DNA of 64,000 nucleotides from Candidatus Gastranaerophilales bacterium (GTDB lineage Bacteria > Cyanobacteriota > Vampirovibrionia > Gastranaerophilales > Gastranaerophilaceae). Shown here piece after piece: positions 28,237 to 36,032 of this stretch (the stretch's first letter is position 1; every line of letters starts with the position of its first letter). The stretch spans positions 1 through 64,000 of the forward strand of contig CALVBB010000002.1 of the NCBI GenBank assembly GCA_944325705.1, written 5' to 3'. Both the position numbers and the translations under genes were made by a program. The notes under the pieces are model-generated. The model searched no databases and had not been told where the DNA came from. It saw only the letters and a program-made list of their open reading frames with translations.

Positions 28237-28926
28237 ATGTTTTATAAAGGAATAATATTTGATTTTAACGGTACACTTTTCTGGGATTCAGAAAAACATC
28301 TTGAGGCTTGGAGAGAATTTTCAAAACGGTTGCGTTCATATCCTTTTACGGATGAAGAAATGCGCGATTATATGTTTGGCAGAACAAACGAGGATATTAT
28401 TGCTTACTTAATTGGAAAAAGGCCTACAAAAGAACTTGTAGAAACGTTCGGACAGGAGAAGGAGGCAGTTTACAGGCAGATGTGCAGAGATGATGCTGAA
28501 AATACTCATCTTGCGCCTTATGCTGTTGAGTTTCTGAACTGGCTTAAGGAAAATAATATTCCGCGCACAATTGCAACAATGTCGGAAAAAGCAAATGTAG
28601 ATTTTTATATTCAAGAATTTAATCTTGCAAAATGGTTTGATATAGATAAAATTGTTTACGCTGACGGTAAAATTAAAGGTAAGCCTGCACCTGATATTTA
28701 CCTAAAAGCAGCACAAAATCTGGGGTTCAAGCCGCAGGATTGTGTAATTGTAGAAGATGCAGTATCCGGGATTGAAGCGGCAAGGGCGGCAGGTGCCGGA
28801 AAAATTGTTGCGATAGCGTCCATGGAAAGTCCGGATTTATATAAGAAAATTCCTGCTGTTGATCTTATAATAAATGATTTTAAAGATTTTCATTCTATTA
28901 TGGAAATGAATACGGCAACGGTTTAA
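28237..28926 (+). CDS. HAD-superfamily phosphatase (beta-phosphoglucomutase/PGP-like)
   Basis: 229 residues from ATG 28237, which has GGAAGGA upstream; the longer open frame runs into the TPR gene. HAD motif I is FDFNGTLF, with the second Asp of the usual DxD replaced by Asn (D-F-N-G-T). Motif II is ATMSEK, motif III the lysine in GKPAPDIYLKAA, and motif IV VIVEDAVSGIEAARAAG. The helical cap (motif I to about residue 80) is the beta-PGM type. The FNGT variant also occurs in other HAD phosphatases and does not by itself mean loss of activity. Substrate unknown; sugar phosphate likely. Confidence 0.85.
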   Translation: MFYKGIIFDFNGTLFWDSEKHLEAWREFSKRLRSYPFTDEEMRDYMFGRTNEDIIAYLIGKRPTKELVETFGQEKEAVYRQMCRDDAENTHLAPYAVEFLNWLKENNIPRTIATMSEKANVDFYIQEFNLAKWFDIDKIVYADGKIKGKPAPDIYLKAAQNLGFKPQDCVIVEDAVSGIEAARAAGAGKIVAIASMESPDLYKKIPAVDLIINDFKDFHSIMEMNTATV

Positions 28927-28995
28927 ATCAACTTTTCGGATGAGTTAAATTCGCATCTGAAATTGTAAAATTATTCCTGAGAAAGGAGATTTATT

Positions 28996-29325
28996 ATGAT
29001 TTTAACAAACATTGAAACGATTCCGGGCATGAAGATTGTCGGAAATTTCGGTCTGGTATCGGGCAGCACTGTCCGTGCCAAAAATGCAATTCTGGACATG
29101 GGTGCAGGATTAAAAAATGTTGTAGGGGGAGAGTTAAAAAGCTATACCGACCTTCTTACCACGGCAAGACAGGAAGCTATTTCCAGAATGGAACAGCAAG
29201 CTCAGATGCTCGGTGCTAATGCTATTGTGAATGTAAGATTTGCTACTTCCGCAATAACTGCAGGCGCTGCCGAGGTTTATGCTTACGGTACTGCTGTAAA
29301 GGCTCAGCCTGTAACCGGAGTGTAA
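28996..29325 (+). CDS. YbjQ-family (DUF74) protein
   Basis: 109 residues, the usual length. Typical features: LTNIETIPGMKIVGNFGLVSGSTV at the N-terminus, GGELKSYTDLLTTARQEAISRM in the centre, and GANAIVNVRFATS before the end. The family forms pentamers and is loosely called heavy-metal binding, with no proven role. AAAGGAG precedes the ATG. A second YbjQ-like protein and an M48 peptidase follow in the same operon. Confidence 0.9.
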   Translation: MILTNIETIPGMKIVGNFGLVSGSTVRAKNAILDMGAGLKNVVGGELKSYTDLLTTARQEAISRMEQQAQMLGANAIVNVRFATSAITAGAAEVYAYGTAVKAQPVTGV

Positions 29326-29329
29326 TCTT

Positions 29330-29779
29330 ATGGATTTATTATTACTTATTATATTGTTAATTGTTACATTCTGCAGCGGAAGTATTATTGAAAAAAGACA
29401 TTTTAAAAATCTTGTCAGCAGAGAAAAAGCGCTTCTGCGGTTTCCGACAGTAAGTTTCGGCGCTAAAAAGGTGATAACAAATAAAAAAATCGTAAATGTG
29501 CGAATGGTTTGCGGAGAAGCTGTAATCGGCGCTGATTATTTTAAATGTTTCGTGTCTAACATAAAGAACTTTTTCGGCGGCAGAATGACTTCTTACGAAT
29601 CCGTAATGGACAGGGCAAGGAGAGAAGCTCTTTTGAGGATGAGAGAAAGTGCACGAGGCGCCAGCATAATTTTAAATGCTAGAATTGAAACTGTGATGGT
29701 AAATGACCCTAAAAATCCGCAAAGTGTACCTCAATGTGCTGTTATGGCATACGGAACGGCTGTGACTTATGGAAAATAA
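29330..29779 (+). CDS. YbjQ-like protein with N-terminal membrane helix
   Basis: 149 residues. Residues 2-20 form a membrane helix (DLLLLIILLIVTFCSGSII). The rest follows YbjQ with FFGGRMTSYESVMDRARREALLRM and GASIILNARIETVMV. It starts 5 nt after the previous stop and overlaps the M48 gene by 11 nt. Membrane-tethered YbjQ variants beside M48-type peptidases suggest a shared membrane quality-control complex; this is inference from neighbourhood only. Confidence 0.8.
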   Translation: MDLLLLIILLIVTFCSGSIIEKRHFKNLVSREKALLRFPTVSFGAKKVITNKKIVNVRMVCGEAVIGADYFKCFVSNIKNFFGGRMTSYESVMDRARREALLRMRESARGASIILNARIETVMVNDPKNPQSVPQCAVMAYGTAVTYGK

Positions 29780-30587
29780 TCAGGAAAATATTGAAGCAAG
29801 ATACATTACAATGATTGAAAATAATGTAAATGTATCTAAAACAAGCGATTTAAAAGAATTTTTTATTCTTGTAGCCGGTATAATCGGGCTTTGTATTTTT
29901 ATATTCCTGTGTGCGGATTTTACGGCAGGCATCTGGATTGATAACATGTCGGATAAAACTCAGGTAAAACTTGAAAACATGATGAGTTTCGGCTCAGAGA
30001 TGGCTTTTATGCAGGATAAGAAGTATGAAAAAGCTTTTGCTTCTCAGATTGAGTTTCTTAACTCCAGAAAAAAGGATATTATCAAACTTGACAAAAGGCT
30101 TAGCGGCAAGTCTGAATTTAATATTTATGTTTACCCTTCAAAAGAGTTGAATGCTTTTGTTGTGCCGAATGGTACGATTTTCTTTACTGCAGGCTTCTTA
30201 AAAGAGATAAAAGATGCTCGGATGCTGACATTTGTACTTGCTCATGAAATGGCGCATTATGCGCATCGCGACCACTTAAAAGGTTCGGCTCGACAAATTA
30301 TTGCGGGAGCCGTGCTTTCGCTTCTGACATCGGGGCAGAGCAATTCGCTTTCTTCTCTTGTTCAGAATGTGAGTGTATTTAATGATTTATCTTATTCAAA
30401 GCGGCAGGAAAAAGCGGCAGATTTGTTTGCAAATAAAGTCCTGATAAAACTTTACGGTACAAACAGGGCGGCTGTAGAATTCATGGAAATTATTGACAAA
30501 AAGCAGAATATTCCTGAATACATGCACTATTTCTCGACCCATCCGTCGCCGTCAGAAAGAATTTACCTTATTGAGCATAATAAATAA
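29769..30587 (+). CDS. M48-family zinc metallopeptidase
   Basis: 272 residues. A membrane helix is at about residues 27-52 (EFFILVAGIIGLCIFIFLCADF). The zinc motif is HEMAHYAHRDH (H-E-x-x-H), and the downstream ligand region is SYSKRQEKAADLFANKVL with the third ligand Glu. FSTHPSPSERI near the end matches the M48 C-terminal signature. It acts in or at the membrane or periplasm, like HtpX/BepA/LoiP relatives. It overlaps the upstream YbjQ-like gene and is followed by a terminator. Confidence 0.9.
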   Translation: MENNQENIEARYITMIENNVNVSKTSDLKEFFILVAGIIGLCIFIFLCADFTAGIWIDNMSDKTQVKLENMMSFGSEMAFMQDKKYEKAFASQIEFLNSRKKDIIKLDKRLSGKSEFNIYVYPSKELNAFVVPNGTIFFTAGFLKEIKDARMLTFVLAHEMAHYAHRDHLKGSARQIIAGAVLSLLTSGQSNSLSSLVQNVSVFNDLSYSKRQEKAADLFANKVLIKLYGTNRAAVEFMEIIDKKQNIPEYMHYFSTHPSPSERIYLIEHNK

Positions 30588-30593
30588 CATTTA

Positions 30594-30623
30594 AAAAGAG
30601 GCTTAATTTTTTAAGCCTCTTTT
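30594..30623. terminator. Bidirectional intrinsic terminator
   Basis: AAAAGAGGCTTAA (30594) pairs with TTAAGCCTCTTTT (30611), with T and A runs on both sides. It lies between the convergent M48 peptidase and alcohol dehydrogenase genes. Confidence 0.85.
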
Positions 30624-30636
30624 GGGGTTGTTAAAA

Positions 30637-31794
30637 TTAACAGTTTTTCAGAATTTCATAAGCCGTATCGGCAGTTATTGCACCTTTTTCTCCAAACGCA
30701 ACATTTCTTGCGGCAAATCTTTCCCTGACTTTTTCTGCTGCATCCATCGGATCTATTTCGTAATCTGAAAGTTTTGTTTTCATTCCGATAGAATTAAAGA
30801 ATTCCTCAATATTTTCAATTGCTTTGTCGGCGGCTTTCAAATCAACGGTTTCCTGAACGCCGAATACTTCTCTTGCAAGTTTTGCAAGCTTTTTGGATTT
30901 TGAAACTTTCTGGTTTTTCAAAAGCCGCGGAAGCACTATTGCAAGGCTCTGACCGTGGTCAATTCCGTAGAAGGCTGTGAGTTCGTGGCCTATCATGTGT
31001 GTGGCCCAGTCCTGAACAGCACCAAGACTTATCCAGTAGTTAAGACCGCATGTTGCGCACCAGAAGATATTTGCGCGTGTTTCGTAATCTTCAGGTTCTG
31101 CAAGAACTTTCGGTGCTTCACTTATCAAAGTTCTTAAAATTCCGAGTGCCCAGTCGTCCTGCAATGGAGTGTTAACATCATAAGTGCAGTACTGTTCCAT
31201 TACGTGAACAAATGTGTCTACAATTCCGTTAATTGTCTGGCGTACTGGCAGGCTGAATGTTACCTGCGGATCTATGATAGAAAATCTCGGAAATACTAAA
31301 TCCGAATGGAACGGAAGTTTTTCGCTTGTGGCAATTCTTGAAATCACAGCCCCGTTATTCATTTCTGAACCTGTTGCAGGAAGTGTGATGACATCTGCAA
31401 GCGGAAGTGCATCTTTTGCCTCTTCACACCTTACAATAAGCCCTTCGTAAGGATCGCCGCCTTCGTATTTTGCGGCTGCTGCTATAAACTTTGTACCGTC
31501 AAGAGTTGAACCGCCGCCTACTGCAAGAAGAAAGTCTATGCCTTCTCTTTTTATAAGTTCAACTGCTTTCATACATGTTTCGTATTTCGGATTCGGTTCA
31601 ATCCCGCCGAATTCATACAAATTATATCCTTCCAGCGCTTTTTTCACCTGATCGTAGACGCCGTTTTTCTTTATAGAACCGCCTCCGTATATCATAAGAA
31701 CCTTCTGCGACCTGTCGATTAATTCAGGCAGTCTGGCTATCATGCCTTTGCCGAAAAGCACTTTTGTCGGACAGTAAAATTCAAAATTATTCAT
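30637..31794 (-). CDS. Iron-containing alcohol dehydrogenase (YqhD/BdhA type)
   Basis: 385 residues, butanol dehydrogenase subfamily. The NAD(P)H region has MIYGGGSIKKNGVYDQVKKAL and AVGGGSTLDGTKFIAAA; the motif TLPATGSEMNNGAVIS is typical. Metal ligands fit D and H in IVDTFVHVMEQY plus H in MIGHELTAFYGIDHGQSLAIVLP. It reduces aldehydes to alcohols, probably with NADPH, as a redox sink in fermentation or for aldehyde removal. Transcribed alone with GGAGG before the ATG. Confidence 0.92.
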   Translation of the reverse strand: MNNFEFYCPTKVLFGKGMIARLPELIDRSQKVLMIYGGGSIKKNGVYDQVKKALEGYNLYEFGGIEPNPKYETCMKAVELIKREGIDFLLAVGGGSTLDGTKFIAAAAKYEGGDPYEGLIVRCEEAKDALPLADVITLPATGSEMNNGAVISRIATSEKLPFHSDLVFPRFSIIDPQVTFSLPVRQTINGIVDTFVHVMEQYCTYDVNTPLQDDWALGILRTLISEAPKVLAEPEDYETRANIFWCATCGLNYWISLGAVQDWATHMIGHELTAFYGIDHGQSLAIVLPRLLKNQKVSKSKKLAKLAREVFGVQETVDLKAADKAIENIEEFFNSIGMKTKLSDYEIDPMDAAEKVRERFAARNVAFGEKGAITADTAYEILKNC

Positions 31795-31844
31795 AACAAT
31801 ACCCTCCTTTAAACAAATTATAACAGAAAAATGTTTGTTAATGC

Positions 31845-31850
31845 TATAAT
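31845..31850 (+). promoter_or_regulatory. Extended -10 box 6 nt before the start codon
   Basis: TG-C-TATAAT is followed by six nt (ATTTCT) and ATG 31857, with no Shine-Dalgarno. It indicates a leaderless message. Confidence 0.65.
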
Positions 31851-31856
31851 ATTTCT

Positions 31857-32426
31857 ATGACCGGTATTATTAAAACAAAGGCAGAAATTCTTGAGGAATT
31901 TCCGGCTGATTATACTATATTGGATATAGAAACAACAGGGCTTTCACCTCATAAGTGCAGTATTATTGAACTGTCAGCCGTGAAAGTTCGTTCGGACGCT
32001 GCTGTTGACAGATTTACTTCTCTTGTTAAGCCTGACGGTGTTATAAATTCTTTTATAACCGGACTCACCGGAATTACAAATGAAATGGTCGCCGGTGCTC
32101 CTGATATTAAATCCGTTTTGCCGGAGTTTATGGAATTTATCTCAGATGATTGCGTTCTCGGGCATAATGTAAGCTTTGATATTAGATTTATTTCGGCAAA
32201 TTTGAAAAAATATTTTTCGACTGATTTTACAAATGCCAGAAGAGATACGATGTATCTTTCAAGAAGATACTGTACGCTTCCAAGTTATAAGCTGGACTTC
32301 CTCGCAAAACATTATAATATTTCTACGGAAGGGCATCACCGTGCTATGAACGATTGTATGATGACTTTTGAGGTTTATAAAAATATTAAAAGGGATGTAA
32401 CAAGTTCGCTAAATTTGCTTTTATAA
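31857..32426 (+). CDS. DnaQ-like 3'-5' exonuclease
   Basis: 189 residues, a single exonuclease domain. Exo I is TILDIETTGLSP, Exo II is LGHNVSFDIRFI and Exo III-epsilon is HHRAMNDC (H-x-A-x2-D), the full DEDDh set. LTGITNEMVAGAP is typical of the PolC/epsilon branch. It may act as a proofreading subunit or a stand-alone nuclease; with no polymerase domain, the choice is open. It is leaderless by the promoter seen upstream. Confidence 0.88.
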   Translation: MTGIIKTKAEILEEFPADYTILDIETTGLSPHKCSIIELSAVKVRSDAAVDRFTSLVKPDGVINSFITGLTGITNEMVAGAPDIKSVLPEFMEFISDDCVLGHNVSFDIRFISANLKKYFSTDFTNARRDTMYLSRRYCTLPSYKLDFLAKHYNISTEGHHRAMNDCMMTFEVYKNIKRDVTSSLNLLL

Positions 32427-32486
32427 GTTTTAATTTTCTTATGTTTCCTGTATCATGTTTTCGTTGAGAAAGGGAGAGAGTATAAT

Positions 32487-33113
32487 ATGGAATTTATTAA
32501 CTGGATAATAACACATCTTGTGGCATTTATCGAACATGTGATTACTGTAATGGGACCGTGGGGGATAAGCCTTTTGATGGCGATTGAATCCTGTAATATT
32601 CCGCTTCCGAGCGAGGCTATTTTGCCGTTTGCGGGTTATATCGTGAGTAAAGGAGAAATGAATTTCCATGTTGCGGCATGGGCAGGTGCTTTTGGATGTG
32701 TGATAGGCTCTATTCCTTCATATTATCTGGGATATTTCGGCGGAAGAAAGTTTATTGAAAAATACGGCAAATATTTTTTAATTTCCCATAAAGATCTTGA
32801 CGATGCGGACAAATGGGTTGAAAAGTATGGTGACTGGGCGTTTTTCTTATGCAGAATGCTTCCGGTGGTAAGAACCTTCATCTCTCTTCCGGCCGGAATT
32901 TTACGAGCACGAAAGAGAATATTTTTTACTCTGACATTTTTAGGCTCACTTGTATGGAGTTACGTTCTGGTGTACGTAGGTGTTAAGATGGGCGAGAATA
33001 TGGAAGCTTTTAAACACATCTGGCATAAGTTTGATGCTGCAATTGTTGTAATCTTTGGTGTGCTCGGCGTTTTGTATGTTTACAAACATTTCAAACATCT
33101 GAAAGAATCTTAA
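32487..33113 (+). CDS. DedA/SNARE-associated family membrane protein
   Basis: 208 residues with four to five hydrophobic segments. The family signature is clear: NIPLPSEAILPFAGYI, GAFGCVIGSIPSYYLGYFGGRKFIEKYG, and RMLPVVRTFISLPAGILRARKRIFF with the conserved arginine. DedA proteins act in lipid scrambling and recycling of undecaprenyl phosphate. GGGAGAG lies before the ATG. Convergent with the epimerase gene. Confidence 0.92.
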   Translation: MEFINWIITHLVAFIEHVITVMGPWGISLLMAIESCNIPLPSEAILPFAGYIVSKGEMNFHVAAWAGAFGCVIGSIPSYYLGYFGGRKFIEKYGKYFLISHKDLDDADKWVEKYGDWAFFLCRMLPVVRTFISLPAGILRARKRIFFTLTFLGSLVWSYVLVYVGVKMGENMEAFKHIWHKFDAAIVVIFGVLGVLYVYKHFKHLKES

Positions 33114-33166
33114 GATTGACGGAGAGTTAAAATCCGCCTTCTACTCACTTTCTCCCGGCAGGTGTA

Positions 33167-34204
33167 TTATGATAAAAGCTTTATTAGTCTTATTATTCCC
33201 ATTGAGGCAACTGATTTATGCGCAGATACATTCTTGCGGTGCAGAATATCCTCTTTATTATTGTGAAAATATTCGTAAGCTTTCAGCAGCATCTCTTCGT
33301 TTTTCAATGTTGGCTGGAAGCCTAATTCACGCTTTATTTTTGAGGTGTCAAATACAAAACTTGCGGAAATCATTTTATACTGATACGGCCCGAGAGGTGA
33401 AATTCCAAGTATATAGCATAACTTCATGCCGCATGTCATTAAGCTTTTTGGCATGTGTACAAGTTGTGATTTTGAACCGGTTTTTGTTATTACGTATCTA
33501 TAAACCTCATTAAAAGATTTCACATCATCAGAACCTATATTAAATACGGCGCTTTTGTTGTAATCAAGAGCTTTTATGCAGGCCACAGCAAGATCTTTCC
33601 CGTAAATAAACTGGTATTTATTTTCACCGTCGCCGACCATCCAGAGCTTTCTTCCCTCATCAATAAATTCAAAGAGAATTCCTAAAAGCCCCAGCCTTCC
33701 TTCATCCATAATTGTCGGGCAGCGGAAGATTACGCTGTTAATATAATCGCTGTATGAAAGCAGTATTTTTTCGCCTTCAAACTTGGATTTACCGTAAATT
33801 TCTATAGGTTCCGGCTTTTCATCTTCTGTAACCGGATAATCAAAACCCTTGCCCCACAGGCAGTTGGTCGATGTAAATATAATTTTCTTAATGTTATATT
33901 TTTTAGCGTATTCTGCAATATTTTTTGTTCCGTCAACATTTGATGACCAGAGGTTTTTAAGTTCTTTTTTTACATGTGCAAGCAGAGCCGCGCAATGGAA
34001 TATTGCATCAAATTTATATTTGCTGAAAATTTCTTCAAGCAGTTGCAAATCTCTAATATCACCCTGTATTGCAGTAAAGTTTTCGTGTTTGAAGTCATCT
34101 GCTTCTAAATCAATTGAAACGCAAATATGTCCGGCTTTTAAAAGTTCGTCCTTTAATATTGAGCCAAAAAATCCTGCGCCGCCTGTTATCAAGTAAGTTC
34201 CCAT
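33167..34204 (-). CDS. NAD-dependent sugar epimerase/dehydratase (extended SDR)
   Basis: 345 residues. The Rossmann motif is TGGAGFFGSIL, the catalytic pair YGKSK (Y-x3-K), and a Thr/Ser-rich strand IIFTSTNCLWGKG precedes it. FRCPTIMDEGRLG and FIYGKDLAVACIKAL match the extended SDR family that modifies nucleotide sugars. The product likely supplies a surface polysaccharide; the substrate is not clear. AGGGAGG precedes the ATG. The 5' untranslated region carries a G8 run 44-51 nt upstream of the ATG. Confidence 0.87.
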   Translation of the reverse strand: MGTYLITGGAGFFGSILKDELLKAGHICVSIDLEADDFKHENFTAIQGDIRDLQLLEEIFSKYKFDAIFHCAALLAHVKKELKNLWSSNVDGTKNIAEYAKKYNIKKIIFTSTNCLWGKGFDYPVTEDEKPEPIEIYGKSKFEGEKILLSYSDYINSVIFRCPTIMDEGRLGLLGILFEFIDEGRKLWMVGDGENKYQFIYGKDLAVACIKALDYNKSAVFNIGSDDVKSFNEVYRYVITKTGSKSQLVHMPKSLMTCGMKLCYILGISPLGPYQYKMISASFVFDTSKIKRELGFQPTLKNEEMLLKAYEYFHNNKEDILHRKNVSAHKSVASMGIIRLIKLLS

Positions 34205-34247
34205 TATAAAACCTCCCTAATACAGGCAGAAAGTAAGGCTAAGCCCT

Positions 34248-34255
34248 CCCCCCCC
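34248..34255 (-). repeat. G8 tract upstream of the epimerase gene
   Basis: Eight C on the plus strand (G on the gene strand, followed by AGGG), in the leader or promoter region of the epimerase. It is shorter than the tracts in the coding regions and outside any frame. It could alter promoter spacing or transcript structure if its length varies. Confidence 0.6.
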
Positions 34256-34309
34256 TCTACTGTAAGCTACACTATGACTGAATTTTAGCATAAATTCACA
34301 CTCCCTTTT

Positions 34310-34336
34310 AAAAAAGCCCTCAAAATAAGAGGGCTA
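34310..34336 (-). terminator. Terminator of the tRNA-His gene
   Basis: On the minus strand, AGCCCTC-ttatttt-GAGGGCT is followed by a T run, 14 nt after the end of tRNA-His. Confidence 0.8.
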
Positions 34337-34349
34337 AAAATATTAAATA

Positions 34350-34426
34350 TGGGGCGGATAGTGGGACTCGAACCCACGCATATCGGAACCACAATCCGAG
34401 GTCTTAACCACTTGACGATATCCGCC
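34350..34426 (-). tRNA. tRNA-His (anticodon GTG)
   Basis: On the minus strand the gene begins with G at 34426 (the extra G-1 typical of tRNA-His), then GCGGATA pairs with TATCCGC. The anticodon stem-loop CGGAT-TGTGGTT-CCG shows GTG. The T arm has GTGGG-TTCGAGT-CCCAC. C73 and an encoded CCA end the gene. Length 77 nt. It is followed by its own terminator. Confidence 0.96.
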
Positions 34427-34477
34427 ATCTGTTACTTTTCTATCGTATCATGTAAATATTTTTTGTCTAGAACATAT

Positions 34478-34809
34478 TTAAGATTTTTCATACTTAATAA
34501 CAAATTTCCCGCTTTCCAACAGCTTACAAATTTCTTTTGCATCGCGTTCAGTTTCAGATTTGTACGAGTAGTTTTGAAATATTATGCTCTTTTGACCGTT
34601 TTTACCTCTAAAAACCACGGAATATCTGTCATATTCTCTTCTACTTGATGAATTCCTTCTGCTTGAACTTGATGATTTAACTTTATAATGTCGGTAGTCT
34701 GTGCTCCCATCAAGTATACCGAGAGTGCCACAAAAGCTGCCATTAAAATTGGTACAACTGGATTTTTAGATGAATTATTATTTTGCAAAAAAACAACTTG
34801 CCTTTTCAT
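34478..34809 (-). CDS. Small membrane protein, apparently frameshifted
   Basis: The frame from ATG 34809 encodes 75 residues with one membrane helix (NPVVPILMAAFVALSVYLMG) and stops at 34582. In the -1 frame a stop-free stretch without a start codon reaches 34478. It encodes a Ser/Arg-rich linker (VKSSSSSRRNSSSRREYD) and then a plausible small domain: RYSVVFRGKNGQKSII, QNYSYKSETERDAKEICKLLE, SGKFVIKYEKS. I infer one ancestral gene with helix, linker and C-terminal domain, interrupted by a single-base change between about 34640 and 34740. Programmed slippage is possible, but no perfect heptamer is seen. The start is 30 nt downstream of rpaB. Confidence 0.5.
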
Positions 34810-34810
34810 A

Positions 34811-34835
34811 AAAAGCTCCTTTTTCAGGAGCTTTT
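34811..34835 (-). terminator. Terminator hairpin that contains the next gene's ribosome binding site
   Basis: On the minus strand AAAAGCTCCT-gaaaa-AGGAGCTTTT directly follows the rpaB stop. Its 3' arm AAGGAG is also the only Shine-Dalgarno for ATG 34809, 7 nt away. Formation of the hairpin would both end transcription and hide the ribosome site. Confidence 0.75.
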
Positions 34836-34838
34836 AGT

Positions 34839-35588
34839 TTAACTAATTCTCTGAAACATATAGCCGATGCCACGGGCTGTAAGGATTAATTCAGGATTTG
34901 CAGGATCGGTTTCAAGCTTGGAGCGCAGACGCGAAATATGTACGTCCACAACTCTTGTATCAATTCTGTGATCCGGCGGATAAGCCCAGACATGCTGCAA
35001 TATTTCATTTCTTGAAAATGCCTGACCCGAATTGTTAACCAGAAGTTCCAGAAGGCTAAATTCCATACCTGTAAGACGGATTCTTTCATTCTTTCTGAAT
35101 ACCTGACGGCGTGCTGTATCAATTTTGATATTGCCGGTAGTGATAACATTTTTGGTAACTTTGCCGGACGGAGTAACAGTTTCTCTGTTGTTTGTACGTC
35201 TTAAAACAGCTTTAACACGTGCTTCAAGTTCTTTCGGTGAGAACGGTTTAATTACATAGTCATCCGCGCCGAGTTCCAGACCTGTAATTCTTTCTGAAAC
35301 ATCACCGAGTGCAGTAAGAATAATAATCGGAACATCTGCAGTTCTTCTGATTTCTCTGGTAACTCCGTAACCGTCCATTTTCGGCATCATAACATCCAGA
35401 ACCACAAGGTCAGGATTATATTTATTAAACGCATTAACGGCTTCTTCACCGTCTGCTGCTGTTACTACATCATAACCGGCCATTTTTAACCTTGTTTCCA
35501 GAATTCGTCTGATACTTGCTTCGTCATCTGCAAGCAAAATTCTCTGACGATCTTCTGTGTCATTAGGCATTTCAACATTTTCTGTCAT
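34839..35588 (-). CDS. rpaB: RpaB-like response regulator (OmpR/PhoB family)
   Basis: 249 residues. The receiver domain has LLADDEASIRRILETRLKMAGYDVVTAADGEEA, the phospho-acceptor Asp in LVVLDVMMPKMDGYG, LTALG and VIKPFSPKELEARVKAVLRR. The winged-helix domain ends with the recognition region RVVDVHISRLRSKLE. From memory, the receiver domain is very close to cyanobacterial RpaB. In cyanobacteria RpaB controls high-light and general stress genes; here photosynthesis is absent, so the targets must differ. No histidine kinase is adjacent. AGGAAAAG lies before the ATG. Confidence 0.87.
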   Translation of the reverse strand: MTENVEMPNDTEDRQRILLADDEASIRRILETRLKMAGYDVVTAADGEEAVNAFNKYNPDLVVLDVMMPKMDGYGVTREIRRTADVPIIILTALGDVSERITGLELGADDYVIKPFSPKELEARVKAVLRRTNNRETVTPSGKVTKNVITTGNIKIDTARRQVFRKNERIRLTGMEFSLLELLVNNSGQAFSRNEILQHVWAYPPDHRIDTRVVDVHISRLRSKLETDPANPELILTARGIGYMFQRIS

Positions 35589-35947
35589 AGTCTTTTCTTT
35601 TCCTTACGTTAATAATCTAACACCTATACTACCAATTATAATTAAGAGATAAATATTACAAAATATTTATTTTTCTAAATTTTTTTAAATAATTATAACG
35701 TTATCTTAACCTAATTTTACAAAAATTGCAAGCACTTTTTTAGGAAATTATATAGCAAATTTCACTTATAATGGCTAAAATTGTCACCCTGAACTTGTTT
35801 CAGTGGCTTGCCGGCGGTAAGCTCAGAAACACCAGGTATGGGCATAAAATCACGTTTCGCCTCTGGCTCAATGGATTTTGCAGCCGGTTCGGAATGATAT
35901 TTTTTTATCTCTTAACAATATTCGGTGGAAAAATTTATGTATAACTG
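35589..35947. other. Gene-free spacer between rpaB and the prepilin
   Basis: The part next to rpaB (35589-35770) is very AT-rich and probably holds its promoter. The centre holds CTGAACTTGTTTCAG, a short imperfect palindrome often seen in intergenic repeats, and about 100 nt of higher-GC sequence without an ORF. From 35948 the sequence codes for the lost C-terminus of the neighbouring prepilin. Confidence 0.6.
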
Positions 35948-36032
35948 TTATTCAATAAGATAATGTCCAGAACAGCTGTAGCCGTAGCTTTCAGGTGTGC
36001 AGTCACCATTTTTATTTTCTTCAGCAAGATAA

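Noticed and set aside
34349-34648. Plus-strand open frame of 99 codons
   Set aside because: It runs through tRNA-His on the opposite strand and shows no protein-like pattern.
35788-35890. CTGAACTTGTTTCAG repeat as a CRISPR or mobile element
   Set aside because: It occurs once here, with no spacer-repeat series, no terminal repeats and no transposase. Treated as an ordinary intergenic palindrome.
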